A DNA stretch of 64,000 nt from Tenebrio molitor (taxonomy: Eukaryota > Arthropoda > Insecta > Coleoptera > Tenebrionidae): positions 11,160,001 through 11,224,000 of the forward strand of contig NC_091050.1 of assembly GCF_963966145.1 (NCBI RefSeq). The letters run 5' to 3'. The notes beneath the pieces were generated by a model, which was not told the DNA's origin, made no database searches, and saw only the letters and a program-made list of their open reading frames with translations. The translations under genes and the position numbers were made by a program. Shown in pieces: positions 1 to 11,700 of this stretch (position 1 is its first letter; each line of letters begins with the position of its first letter).

Positions 1-209
1 CAACTAATGAAGAGGATAAACGACTGTAACGGCTTTTCCGATGTGACTCATTTAAAATACCATCAACTTTTATTGTTTATCTTCATCACTTAAGTTGTTT
101 GTTGCTAAGAAATTGTTTAAATTGTTGTTTTTGACTGCATTGATACGGTATGTATCAACATAACAAGAAAAAAAAATACGTTGATGCAATACCGTAGTGG
201 CTGTTTCAA

Positions 210-316
210 TAGTATTACATGACCAAGTAAAGAAGGTTTTTATCCACGAGCCGAAGGCGAGTGCATGTAATCATTATTTGAGTGGATAAAAACCTTTACT
301 TGCGAGTATAATACTA
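210..316. repeat. Short inverted-repeat (foldback) element
   Basis: Two arms of about 35 bp face each other: one from TAGTATTA through AAGTAAAG to GGTTTTTATCCAC (210-247), and its near reverse complement starting GTGGATAAAAACC (281-316). Both outer ends carry TAGTATTA/TAATACTA. The spacer is only about 33 bp. It looks like a small MITE or hairpin repeat; no coding capacity and no clear target-site duplication. Confidence 0.55.
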
Positions 317-513
317 TACTTTATTTACAATCAAATATAAAAAAAAAATAATAAACCAAATTCTTAGTTTAATATTTTCAATTTTTTAAATTTTAATGTT
401 CGTTTTGTTACCATGGCTACGTTCTTATATTTGGTTATGTTACTGCGGTGACTGCAAACTATTGCCAACATGACAATGGTGGAAAAATAGAAATCCCAAT
501 ATTTTTATTTTTG

Positions 514-575
514 ATTGGTCCAAATCCCGATGGATAAAACATCCTGTCAATTTTATCCATAGCCGGGAACCAATA
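514..575. repeat. 62-bp imperfect palindrome
   Basis: ATTGGT, CCCG and GGATAAAA on the left are answered by TTTTATCC, CGGG and ACCAAT on the right, giving a hairpin with a loop of about 10 bases. Probably a MITE remnant. Confidence 0.45.
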
Positions 576-680
576 AGAGCTCTCTTTTAATTTGTCGGTG
601 GATAAAATGACAATTTAACGTACATAGAGCTTTCACATCAATAATGTTGCTTTTATCTGATGATCGTAGATAATAGTAGT

Positions 681-943
681 TTATTTGACGAGTTTGTGTG
701 TAAATTGGGTCTTTTTTGGCACGAGTGGGCCATTTTAAAGGCCCACGAGTGCCAAAAAAGGCTCAATTTATACACGAACGAGTTGAATACAACTTTTTTT
801 GTTCGACGAGCCCCTTAAAGGCTCCAAATCGCTTAAAACCTTTAAATCTAGCTTGACGTTTCGTTTTGACAAGTTGTGACATTTACCAAAATCCGTTCAC
901 ATAGGAGAAAATTCTCAAATTCTGACAGTGTCGAACAAAAAAA
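681..943 (+). repeat. Dispersed repeat family B, copy 1
   Basis: About 260 bp. It starts with a GACGAGTTTGTGTGTAAATT-type motif, contains a central palindrome built on GGCACGAGTGGGCC/GGCCCACGAGTGCC, then a tail with GGCTCCAAATCGCTTAAAA, CTTGACGTTTCGTTTTGAC and AATTCTGACAGTGTCGAAC. Two further copies occur at 15818-16016 and, inverted, at 37351-37558. No open frame. A non-autonomous transposable element is the simplest reading. Confidence 0.65.
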
Positions 944-1469
944 GATATTTCAACAATTCTATTTTTTTTTAAGTTTCACTTACACGGTAATTTATTCTGA
1001 AGGTATTCATAATTTTTAACAAATTTTATGCCAACTTTACGCTCATTAACACTTAGAAAACGTTGGTTGTTTGTTAATCTTTCACTAAATTCAGGTAAAA
1101 ATTTGAATGAAATCCTTTTCGAGATGTTCTGGAGCAAACAAGCATAAATACGGAACATTTTGGATATGTTTGAAAGTAAAATTGAGCTGTCATTCAATTA
1201 ACAAAACAATTTCCAACAATTAAAAAAAAAACGAAGGTATACAAATACGAGGGTCAATTAAAAAGTTCGCGACCTGGCACAGAGATGTCAGTGCTGTTTA
1301 AACCATGTCTTATGTTAGTTTGACAGGTCATCAACTGATTTATGCAGCTTTTTAAATAAAGCCAGACCAGTGTACTTTTTGGGATGAATAACATAAGAGT
1401 GAACACCGTGCAATATTTTTTTGAATTGGCTTGAAACGTAGGTTGGGTAAAAGTGCACCCTTATTAATA

Positions 1470-1661
1470 TCGGGTGTTCATTTAAATTTCTCCATAAAGT
1501 TGGCGTTGAAGAGTCGATTGTGAATCTACCACGAATCAGATGTTTAAATCTAACCTGACTTGTTGTTTTGTTTATGAGTTTACTCTGCAGACTGACGTGT
1601 GGTGCGTTCACAATCGACTTTTCAACGCCAACTTTGAGGAGAAATTTAATTGAACGCCCGA
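1470..1661. mobile_element. MITE family A, copy 1 (TA-flanked foldback)
   Basis: The element begins TCGGGTGTTCATTTAAATTT and ends with the near reverse complement (AAATTTAATTGAACGCCCGA), with TA on both sides. The arms extend inward through GTTGGCGTTGAAGAGTCGAT and its complement ATCGACTTTTCAACGCCAAC, so most of the roughly 190 bp folds on itself. Terminal inverted repeats with a TA duplication fit a Tc1/mariner-mobilised MITE. Three relatives lie in the AGFG intron. Confidence 0.75.
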
Positions 1662-1701
1662 TACAATTAATCGTTATTTTCAATATGTTGACAAATCAGG
1701 C

Positions 1702-1767
1702 TTCTTTGCCCGGATAAAGGCACTGCAGTTCCGTTGGACAAAGTGTGTTGAAGATCGGTTATTTTAA
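1702..1767 (+). pseudogene. Mariner-like transposase C-terminal fragment
   Basis: A 21-codon frame ending in TAA reads FFARIKALQFRWTKCVEDRL plus F. It resembles the C-terminal tail of mariner transposases (FF..GI.AL..RW.KC). No upstream catalytic region in frame was recognised. It starts 40 bp from the right end of MITE copy 1. A short match, so moderate confidence only. Confidence 0.4.
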
Positions 1768-2776
1768 AAACAAAAAAACAGCCTTTAACAGTATTATTGG
1801 ATCGGAACTTTTCAAATGGCTCTCGTATTATCGACTAAACATACAAAGGAAGAAAACTTTGATAATGTGTAAAGCTTAGAACTAAACTGTGATTACAGTA
1901 ATAAAAGGGGAGCGTCTGGATTTACTACCCTTTTGAAAGAACGAACTGAATATATTTTCCCTTTGGCGCCACTGAAGGAAAATCCTGAAAAACGACTTGT
2001 TACCCAGAACAAGGAGAATATTTTGGAGAAAGAAGCCTCTAAAACTAGGGAATTGAAACCAATTAAAAAAAAAACTCCAGACGAACATGCCATGATGAAA
2101 CCATATCAGTGCGAGGTGGATGCCAAAAATGACACCGATTTTTTGTTCTTTTGAAACGGATATTAAATAAAAAATTCTCACGATCGTTCATTATGACTCA
2201 TACTCGTAAAAGCGAAAGTGAAAAATTCCAAAAGATCGAGAACACAAATTTTTGGAATTCAGAAGGGATGATGCTTTGATCTTTTACAAAATATCGCTTC
2301 GAAAAACTGAGGGAAATAAATTCAAGAAAAAACTGAAGAAGTTTTTTTTTAATTTCCTCCAGTAAATCACAGTTCCGCCGGAAACGTTTCAACCTTCCAG
2401 CGCCAAAAACAACAAGTGTCACAAATTGCCCACTTGCAACATTGACAACTCTAATTTTTTTTTCTTTGCCATATTATCTCCCACACCGAATACGACACTC
2501 GATTCTACGACCGCGGCTGAGTCACATCAATTGTCATTATTTATTTTCACGGCCTGAATCCGTGCGAATACTTTACCGTCGTCCCATTTAAATGTTTCTA
2601 ATCTGCGAACAACACTTGCTAATCTGAAAAAGTGAAACCGCGTCCTACGCCTCTTTCTGACCGAATTCCTTTGATGTGTGCCTGTGAACCTCGATCGCGG
2701 ACCCGACAGTTGCGACTTGGATGCCCAAACCCGCCACATTTATCAAGCAACCTCTCCTGGACCCTTAGATACTCAC

Positions 2777-5700
2777 TTGAATTGTTCGTACTCGTGGTGA
2801 AAACTGGATTGTCGTCGAAATTAGCGAAAGACTCTTGTTGTTGCTGCGTCGTCGTCGTCGTGTTGTTATTGTTGTTGTTGTTGGAAGTGAAAATGTCCGC
2901 GTTGTCGAAGTTGACGGCGAACGTCGTCGTCGTCGCCGCACTCTTGCCAACCTCCGGCCTCTTCCTGTTGAACTCCGTCGCGTTTCCGTTCAGCTTGATC
3001 GGCTTGGGGTCGGAGAGGAGCGAGCTGAGCGGCTTCACCTTCGCCGCCTCCGGAAGCACCGCCTTCGCGTAGCCGTTCTTGAGCGCTTGGGCCGGGTCCA
3101 GGTAGTACCTCTTCCGCTCGTACTTGTCCACCATCAGGTCCTTGACCGTCTGCTCGTCCCGGCAGTCGGCGGCGGGCGCCGCTCCGTCGTACAGCCCCAG
3201 CCAGACGCTCTTGCAGTAGTCGTTGCCGCGGCTCTTCAGCAGCTCGATCTCGTCGGCGGTGAACGTCGCCATCGAGATCGACTTGACGCGGTGGGGCGGC
3301 GTCAGACCGCGCCTGCAACAACAACAACGTTTCTTTATTCGCTTCGTCTCGCAAACAAAATGCCAAAGTTCAAACGGCGATAAGGCGGCGCGTCGTACCT
3401 TTATCGTGGAAGGACGCCGCCAAAAAAAATACACAGATGAATCTCTCTCTCTACGCGGAATTATTTTCGAACCGACAGTTCAAGGGATCGGTATCTGGCG
3501 CGGTTCCAATAAATCCACGATCGTTATTTATCTCGGCGATAGTAAAGAAACGAATTTAAATTTTCGAGGTCGCTTCATAATTACGGATTACAATAACCTC
3601 TCGGAAGCGGTGGCGGCGCAAACTTATCCACAGCATGTCATGTACATATTTCGAAATCACAATCAATTTGTAAATATTAGTAGCAGGAGATGCAAGATAA
3701 TATTTATCTCGTCTGTGCATCTACAACTTTTTTAATAAACAGCCAAAAAATACAATATTGCGTCTACGTATTATTTATCCTTGACCTAACCACCCAAAGC
3801 TTCCTGATTTTAATTAGGTACGAGTACTTTTACTGGAGTACAAAAACTGAGGAAACACCTCCAGGACAAATGAAAAAAAAATACTTGTCACGAGCTATTG
3901 CATATCGGAATATACACAGTGTCGTTGAAAGTCCCTTTGTTGAAGAATGTACATTGCGGAGAAAATGACAGAAATGGTATTTTGTTCTTGTCTATCGTAC
4001 CAACCTAGTAGAAAATATGTTATTATCAGTTGACTCGTTGCTGTGCCGCACGTTTAGTTTTCCTTATCGTTGAAAAACAAGGCACGTTTTATGAATTCTT
4101 AACACAACAAAAAGATGGCAAAATGCCAATTGCTCGTCAATATAAAATTGATTATGATGAATCGTGCCAGAGCAATAATAATCGAAGAAGTTTGATGACA
4201 GCTTAAGAACGTGTGGGACAAAAACAACATCGCTTGCAATAAGTTTGCGCATCAGCAAGCAAAGTGGTTTGACAGAGATTAGTTCGGCGAATTTGTGTAT
4301 TATCAAAACTTCTTTGGGAATTATGAGAGTTTTTGAACCGCGGGAGAACGTTCCTAAGAAGATTAATCGAGAATGGATTATTTGGCCGCCACCCTGTTAA
4401 AAAAAGTACTGCTTTCTTTTTAGACGTGATCAAGTAGAAGAAAAAGTGTACGAATGGCTCCATTATATTTTGGTCAAACTGGGAAAAATGGGCGGTGAAT
4501 GTGGAAAGCTGCAGATAATTTGGTACTTGCAACGACTCAATAGTTAGTTTGATCAGTACGACGATCCAAAAGATTCGTTGCAACTTTTTTCCGAAGAATA
4601 TAAAATAGATGTTATGCGTTGGCCTTCACAGTCTCCTGATTTGAACCCGATTGAAAACACGTGGGATATTAGTGATCAATGCTTGGACAACGATTATACC
4701 TGTACTTCTATGACTAAGCCTGAGTGGTACTACGCTAATTGTTGAATTTTTCAATTATGTTTGCACTTGACACTTAAAGAATTAACTTTTGAATATCAAT
4801 TTTTTTTGTGTGATTGCGTCACTTTCGTGGTGAGACAAAGTGGTGGGTCTGCGTTCGTTTGAAATAGATGGAACAATGTGAATTGAGGATTTTAGAAATT
4901 TTGTTCAGAAAAAAGTGATACTGCATGGGTTGAGATATAGTGGTAAAAATTTCACTGTCACGTAGCTAAATAAATCACCGCGAAGTTGGGTAAAAGCTGT
5001 TCAGAAGCAAGAACGTGAAATGAAGTGGGAAGTGGCCGCTTTAAACTCCAAACTTAAATTCAATTCAATTATTGTGGGATGAAATTGTAGAAATATGGTA
5101 GAAAGTGGATAATATCTACAGAATATCTTTTGAAAATGCACAGAAAAAATACATATGAGCAAGAAATATGTTACTAAGTCGACTATTTAACCGGCGTGAT
5201 TTGACATTTCCTTCAGATTCATAACCTCACTTTGATTATTATTTTATGTGATTTTATAGAAAATGGAAAAAACTCTCGTTGATCAGTTCTAAAAAGCACA
5301 TTTGTTGCAACATAAATAATTCACACTATTGTGTGTTTGCTGAATGAATGACGTATGACGTCTATGATTTATGGTTTGACAGCTGATGAAACTATGCCAA
5401 ACGTTAACAGAAACAAAAGCGAGTGAGTACTAGGTGACCTGACCAAATAATTTTTAACGCTCTTTATAAGTTTATGCGTTTCGAGACTGAAAGTGTCATT
5501 GAAAATAGAACAATTATCATTTTTAACTGGAAGTTATTCTAACACGATTTCTTTGAACATCCCATATTTTTGCAAAAGGTAGTGTACATGAGTCATTTGC
5601 AATGTTAATTGGTTGTTCTTTGTTATGATACACTGAACTTTGGTCGGAAAATAAGTACAAATTGTTCAACTTGAATAAACTTAAAAAAAATTAGCACATC

Positions 5701-8700
5701 ATTTTAAGAATTCTTGATGATTGTTTAAATGTTTTCAATATTATTTAAGTACGAATTAATTGATCTCAGCGAAAAAAAAGACGTTCACCAAAAATAATTA
5801 ATTAGCGTCGAATCAAAAATAAATTCTCAACCCTTTTTTAACAGCTTTAAAAAAAATACATACGTTTATCTCGATTTACGGTTCAAAATGATAAAAGCAT
5901 CAAGTGAAGCATAAAAGAACTAGAAGCAAAAATGTTTTTAACCAGAGAAATACTACAGGATTTTATTAACCGCAAAGGCTTCAGAACTGCAAGTTTGCAA
6001 AAATAAATATACTCGGGGTCATTACTCTCCGATCACTTCCTGGTGTAAATTTTACAAGACTGTCTGGTCTTTTGGGGGAAAATGTAATTGAAGTTGAACG
6101 CTGTCAAAGTGTGTTAAATATCAGAAACGTCAAATGAAATGATTTGAAAGCATAAAATTAGATGTATTTCTATATAAAATGTAACTACGTCTAATTAAAG
6201 CAAGTAAATGATGTAACTACATCAAAGCTGCCAATCATGTAAAGCAAAAAGAACCAAAAGCTAATGCTGCCAACTTTACTTTTTTTCTAGTGGACTCTAA
6301 TGAACTCTATTATTAACTAATTATTTATGACTACGTTTCATCTAGATTCTAGATGTATGTACATATTTGCTAAACGACCGAAAATATTTTATAAATCTTT
6401 TTGTCAGTTAATTCGTTGTTCGAAGCAGATTTTCCTGTTTGATCTTCACAATAATTTATTTGCTCTCGAAAACCTACAAACGTCCATAAATCACAACACA
6501 ACAATCTCACCAACCAGTCAAATCTCGCTCAAATTTGATTTTAATCACCATTTTCCAAAAATCATTCAATAATTATCAAATAATCAACGCGTACTTGAAG
6601 CTAGCTATTGAACAGGTACATATTTGATTAGAGAATAACAAAGCTATTTGTTTTTTTTTTCTCTGCCATTTGACTTGCAAATCAACTATGTAATAATTTA
6701 ACCCGATGACGTGATTTTATTCCACAATTAGTTGGCAAACCTGCAAATCTGAACCAAAACACAAATCACAAAGATTAAGTAAACGGACGTGTGTCTGTAA
6801 TCAATACGTATCCGAATTTCCTGTTATTCCAAAAATTGAGGTTATGTTGTGTTCCTGTCAAGCAACGCTGAGAACTTTTAATCAAATTAAAATGTCACCG
6901 AGTTTTGACACAGCAGAAGCGACTAGTTCAGACACTGTTTTCATGTTTTATTTCAAAAGGTGGTGTAGCTTCTAGGAGTTGCTTCTGTATTAATGGAAGA
7001 CAATTACGAAGGCCTCCCACTGGTGCGGATGGCGAGCCGCATAAATCACCCGTCTTATCGCCGACAGGAACCACCGGGGATACGTCTCCTGATAAGACAG
7101 CGCCTCCAAGCAGGCCGCAATCTACGCTCTGACATTGACCGCTTCCTGCAGCTCGCCAAGGTCGCGAAACCGGCCTCTTGTCCGCCGTGTTAGCACCTGA
7201 ATCCGCACCGTAGCATTGATCGTGAACGCTGCCGACCTGTTCCATCAAATTTGAATTACGTAACCGCCACCGCGGCGGCACGACTCCTGCAGCACACGAC
7301 TTCCGCCCGTCCGACGAAAACATTCGTCGCTTTTCCTGCGGCCAATTACGCTCGTGGGCGGCTAACTCCAACGGGTTTATCTCCAACTAGGTCATTTTTC
7401 TGGCGAACGAGCGCCTCAAAAACCGATAAATTACGTCGATTGCTTCGATAAAATATCGTCATTTGCGCGCCCACATTTCCGACTCTGCGGGGACGGCGAA
7501 GGATGTTCCATCTCGTCGCTAATTGCGACCCGAACGAAATATGCAATTTATTTTGTACACATACAATTTACGGTTTCTGTCGAAACATGTGCGTCGCTGC
7601 CGACAAACAAATTAACGATAATAATTATGCGATGGATGGGTTAGTCCCGAGTTCCCGCAAGCACAATTCAGCATTTTTCCAAGTGCACAATAAAACACAG
7701 GTTGCCAAACTTGCAAATCACATTTTATCAAGTGAGAGAAGTTCTGGGGGAGGGTTGATGGCGACGAAGGAATTCCAACCCTCAGGGTTAACGATACCGG
7801 AGCGACGTCATCACTGAAAGGCATCCGGGCGGGGACCAATCGGGAAATTAATGAGGGAGCGTTCGAGAAAACGTTTCTTATCTTGGCTAAACACTGAAAC
7901 AACAATCAGCTAAGTAAATCCGGCTTGTTGACCAATTAGCACGAGCCTCGGGGGAGATGAGTTGCTTTAACTTCGCTGGAATTACGGTCGAAGTGTTCCC
8001 GAGAGGGTAAGACGTTCTGCAAGAAAGTGAAGACGAACTCGGTAAGCTCCTGCTTTATGAGGCAATTCCACTTGTTTGAGATTGCTCAAAAAAGCACTGG
8101 AAAAATATACGAAGCTGGTTCGTTCGTCTCTGGCAAGTTGGCGTTGAAGACTCGATTGTGAACGCACCACCTGCCCGTTTACTCAGTAAAAACACAAACA
8201 ACACAAAAAGTGAGGTTAGTTTTAAACAGGTGATCCGTGATCTGTAATTTGTGGTGCGTTCTCAATCGACACTTCAACGCCAACTTCGAGGAGAAATTTA
8301 AATGAACACCCAGAACACCCGATATAACATTTATGATTTATGAAATTTGCTCGATGGGTTATTGGGTATTCGATAAGAGCACTGAAGATCTTGAAAGATT
8401 TGTCACAACGGAGTCCAGAATATTGGAGTAACCCCCATGTTCGCCAGATCTGAGCCCCAGTGATTATTTACTTTTTGAATTAAAAAGGGTTCTTCGTGGT
8501 ATCTGTTTTCTGGTATGAATTGAACGATGAACCTTATTAGTATTTAATGATTAATTACTTAAAATTAATTTTCAAAGTAATCTGACGTGTTTTCGTCGAA
8601 AAAATAAAATAAAAACGTAAAACAAATGAAGACCATTCCTTGCTTTCTATACGTTGTGGTGATTCATTTGACAACTTCTGATAAAAAAATTGTGCGTATT

Positions 8701-11700
8701 GTTTCACAGAAATGAAGATTCAGTTAAGAAGATAAAAATTAATAAATATTTATTATCAGTTTTAGCTTGCCAAGTACGCTCTCTAAATGAAAAAATATGC
8801 ATAGGTGATTTGACTCTGTAAACTCACTCTGCAACAGCTAATTTTTTTTAAGAGTTTAGACTTTAGATTGGAGTACAAAATATAAAAGAATCGATTTAGA
8901 TCATGTTGTAAGATAAAATTAATTCATTTATAAATAAGACTTTTTATCAATTGCCGAAGTCATAAATGTGTCGTAATAAATGAAAATCTAAATACATTGA
9001 TAAATAAGTTGGACAGCAATAAAGAAGATAAACAGGAAGAAAAATAAAAAACGAAACGTCTACGGTTAGTCAATGATTTTATTGAAGCTTCGAAAAATAG
9101 GAAAACAAAAAAAAATCATTTAAAAATGTTTATTAATTATTATTGTTATCAAAAAACACAAACCAAAGCCATTATCCATTTGACATCTTGAATTATTTTC
9201 AAAATTTACTATTATTCCAAACCGAGAATACCACCGAAATAAATACATACTACATTTGATGATTCCACCACTCACCTACGGTTCGTGTTGCAATTTTCAT
9301 CCTCTTGAATAATAGCCATTATACGCGAGTTGAAGACTATACTTTCTCCACGACTATACCAAGAAAAAATAATTCTAAAATTGCATTTAATTTGATTTTT
9401 GATATTTGACAATTAAAATTGTGCCTTGTTTTACAAAGTCATCCGATTGGCGATCTGCCGTTGTAGAATGAAAATACGAGGGATGTGATTGGCCGACGGC
9501 TGTGGATTTCAGTACCTATATTCTAACACGGGGCGTGGATTGATATCATTCCTTCATTGAATATGTATTCATTCTTTAATAGCCGTGAAGAAATATATTT
9601 ATTAATGGTATATTAAAAAAAAAAATAAAAACTATGGTAATATATTTTTTATAATTATGTATTGTGACAAGGCGTGGCTAAATTTGCAAAATTACGTTTC
9701 TCTGGTTTAGAGCACTAACTTTTAAATATAAAATAAATTTAGACTAAATAAACAACAAAAATTCAATCAAAAAATACGATATTTAGAAAGTCTAACCAAA
9801 CTAGTAATAAGGACTTTCTTTGATCCTTTCTTTTTAGTACTTTCTGTAGAGTATTTCCTGTGTGAGGTGTTGCGCCTTGGATAAACAAATTTATTAAGTA
9901 CTTAATTGAAATTATTGTTTACTAAAAATTTAAATTATATCGGGTGTTCATTTAAATTTCCCGTCAAAGTTGGCACTGAAGAGTAGATCGTGAACGCACC
10001 ACTCGTCAGTCTGCACAGTAAAAACACAAAAAGTGAGGTTAGATTTAAACAGCTGATCCGTAATCCGTGGTGCGTTCACGCCAACTTTGACGGGAAATTT
10101 AAATAGACTCCTGACACTATCTCTTTTTTTTAATTATGTAATTGCAGACACAACAATGATTCAAGGACGGTGAAAGCTTTTAGAATGATATCTTTGACAT
10201 TCATTTTTGATCAATTAGATAGATAATTAATTACTGGTCTTTCCAAATAATTGAAAAAAGCTTAACATTATTAGTACCACGTGGCCAACTCTTTCACATA
10301 ATAAAACCTCATCAATTACGTGATTTAGCAGATTAGATCATCGCCATTCCTAATATTCGATATGGATTTTATTAAAAAATTGCACAACTCAGGTTGTTGC
10401 ATCATACGAAAGCTCTTCCTGATCGGAAGCCTTCAACCTAATTCCTGCACATTTCACACTTCAACCCTAACGACTCCGCATTCCTGACGAGATTTTTTAG
10501 CAAGCTTCACGGCTAAAGTCCGTCTCACACGTTCGCAATTATTATAATTTCATTCATTAGTCGGCGGCTTTTATTACTTCCCCGTACCGAGCGTGCGATT
10601 GCGATTAACTACGACGAAATAATTGATTATTACAAATGCACACACGTCTTGCGTGTTAGTTTTTGCACTTTATTTTCGAACCGCAAGCGGAAACAATTTG
10701 GGCAAATTTAGAACATATCGATCTTTTGTCCTCAAGGTGAGCACGCCAGCTCCGGGTCGTGTTTAATGGCGTGAAGACGATTTATAAATTATTAAAAATG
10801 TCAACCCGTACGCAGCATTGAATTTTATTATGGACACATGTTTGCGCGTCCTTCGTGGTGAAATAACAGATGATGCAAAACGTCCGCACTTTGCGTTTCC
10901 TCCACCAGGAGGTCGCTCTTCCTGGCGTGACAACGCGGTCGCTCTTTGAGGAAGTCGGAATTCTGCAACAGTACCTGTATGGATAGACCGCATTTGTTCC
11001 AACGAAAGTTGTGGGAAATCGCTTTGACCAGTTTTGATTAACGGAGAGGCCTCATGCCGAGATGTCATCTGGTTATTACAGAAACTTGTCTCGGATGAAG
11101 CCACCGAAGAGACGCAACGATTTTCACTTCTTGATGAAGTGTTAAGTGTTCAAGTTGAGTCATAGGTTTAAGAGTGTCAAACTTGGCTTTTTATCGGCGA
11201 CGATAAACACTTTATTGACTTGAACTAGATGAAGTAATCGATGACCCCAGTCAAAATCTGACTTCCTGGGTATGAGGAGGGTACGTTGACAAGGACGAAA
11301 AACGAATTTATAAAATATTCAAATAAATGAGTTTACAAAACAAGAGGAATCTCTATTATTGCGTTTCTTTTTTTTAAGAAAAAAATCTATACAATCTTTG
11401 GTGCTTTTCTAAATAATTTTCGTCAAAAAGGAACCAAAAACACAATGTTTCAAAATTATTGTGGTATCCTAGTGCTTGGATGGGAAAAAAACGTAGCCAC
11501 CTTTCGATGATAAGATACCGCACTACACTACGTCAAACATAACCTCCAAGTCGCTGGCAAGTGTCAAATATCATTTCTGTCATTCTTTGCCTGTTGTCAA
11601 TATTCAAAAATTCGCATGAAAGTGAAATGATACCTCGGGTTTATCCAACGAAAACCAGTCAAAACATTTTATTATTCTAAGAAGTTGTAGGTAATTGGTT

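Larger units (their letters stand above)
1..2776. other. Repeat-rich DNA downstream of drongo/AGFG exon 2
   Basis: The AGFG-like gene is read on the minus strand and leaves its second exon at 2777, so this stretch should be intron; the FG-repeat exons presumably lie beyond the window edge. I found no exon of that gene here. It holds two hairpin repeats, one copy each of two dispersed repeat families and a mariner C-terminal fragment, described separately. An open frame at 1933-2154 (+) is lysine-rich, matches nothing I recognise and is not called as a gene. Confidence 0.6.

Noticed and set aside
2835..3383. 182-codon plus-strand frame rich in Arg/Val/Leu
   Set aside because: Antisense shadow of AGFG exon 2 and its trinucleotide-rich Asn/Thr/Gln tract.
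10763..11104. 113-codon minus-strand frame in the AGFG intron
   Set aside because: No recognised domain, no splice partners and no clear coding signature; treated as noise in a GC-richer patch.
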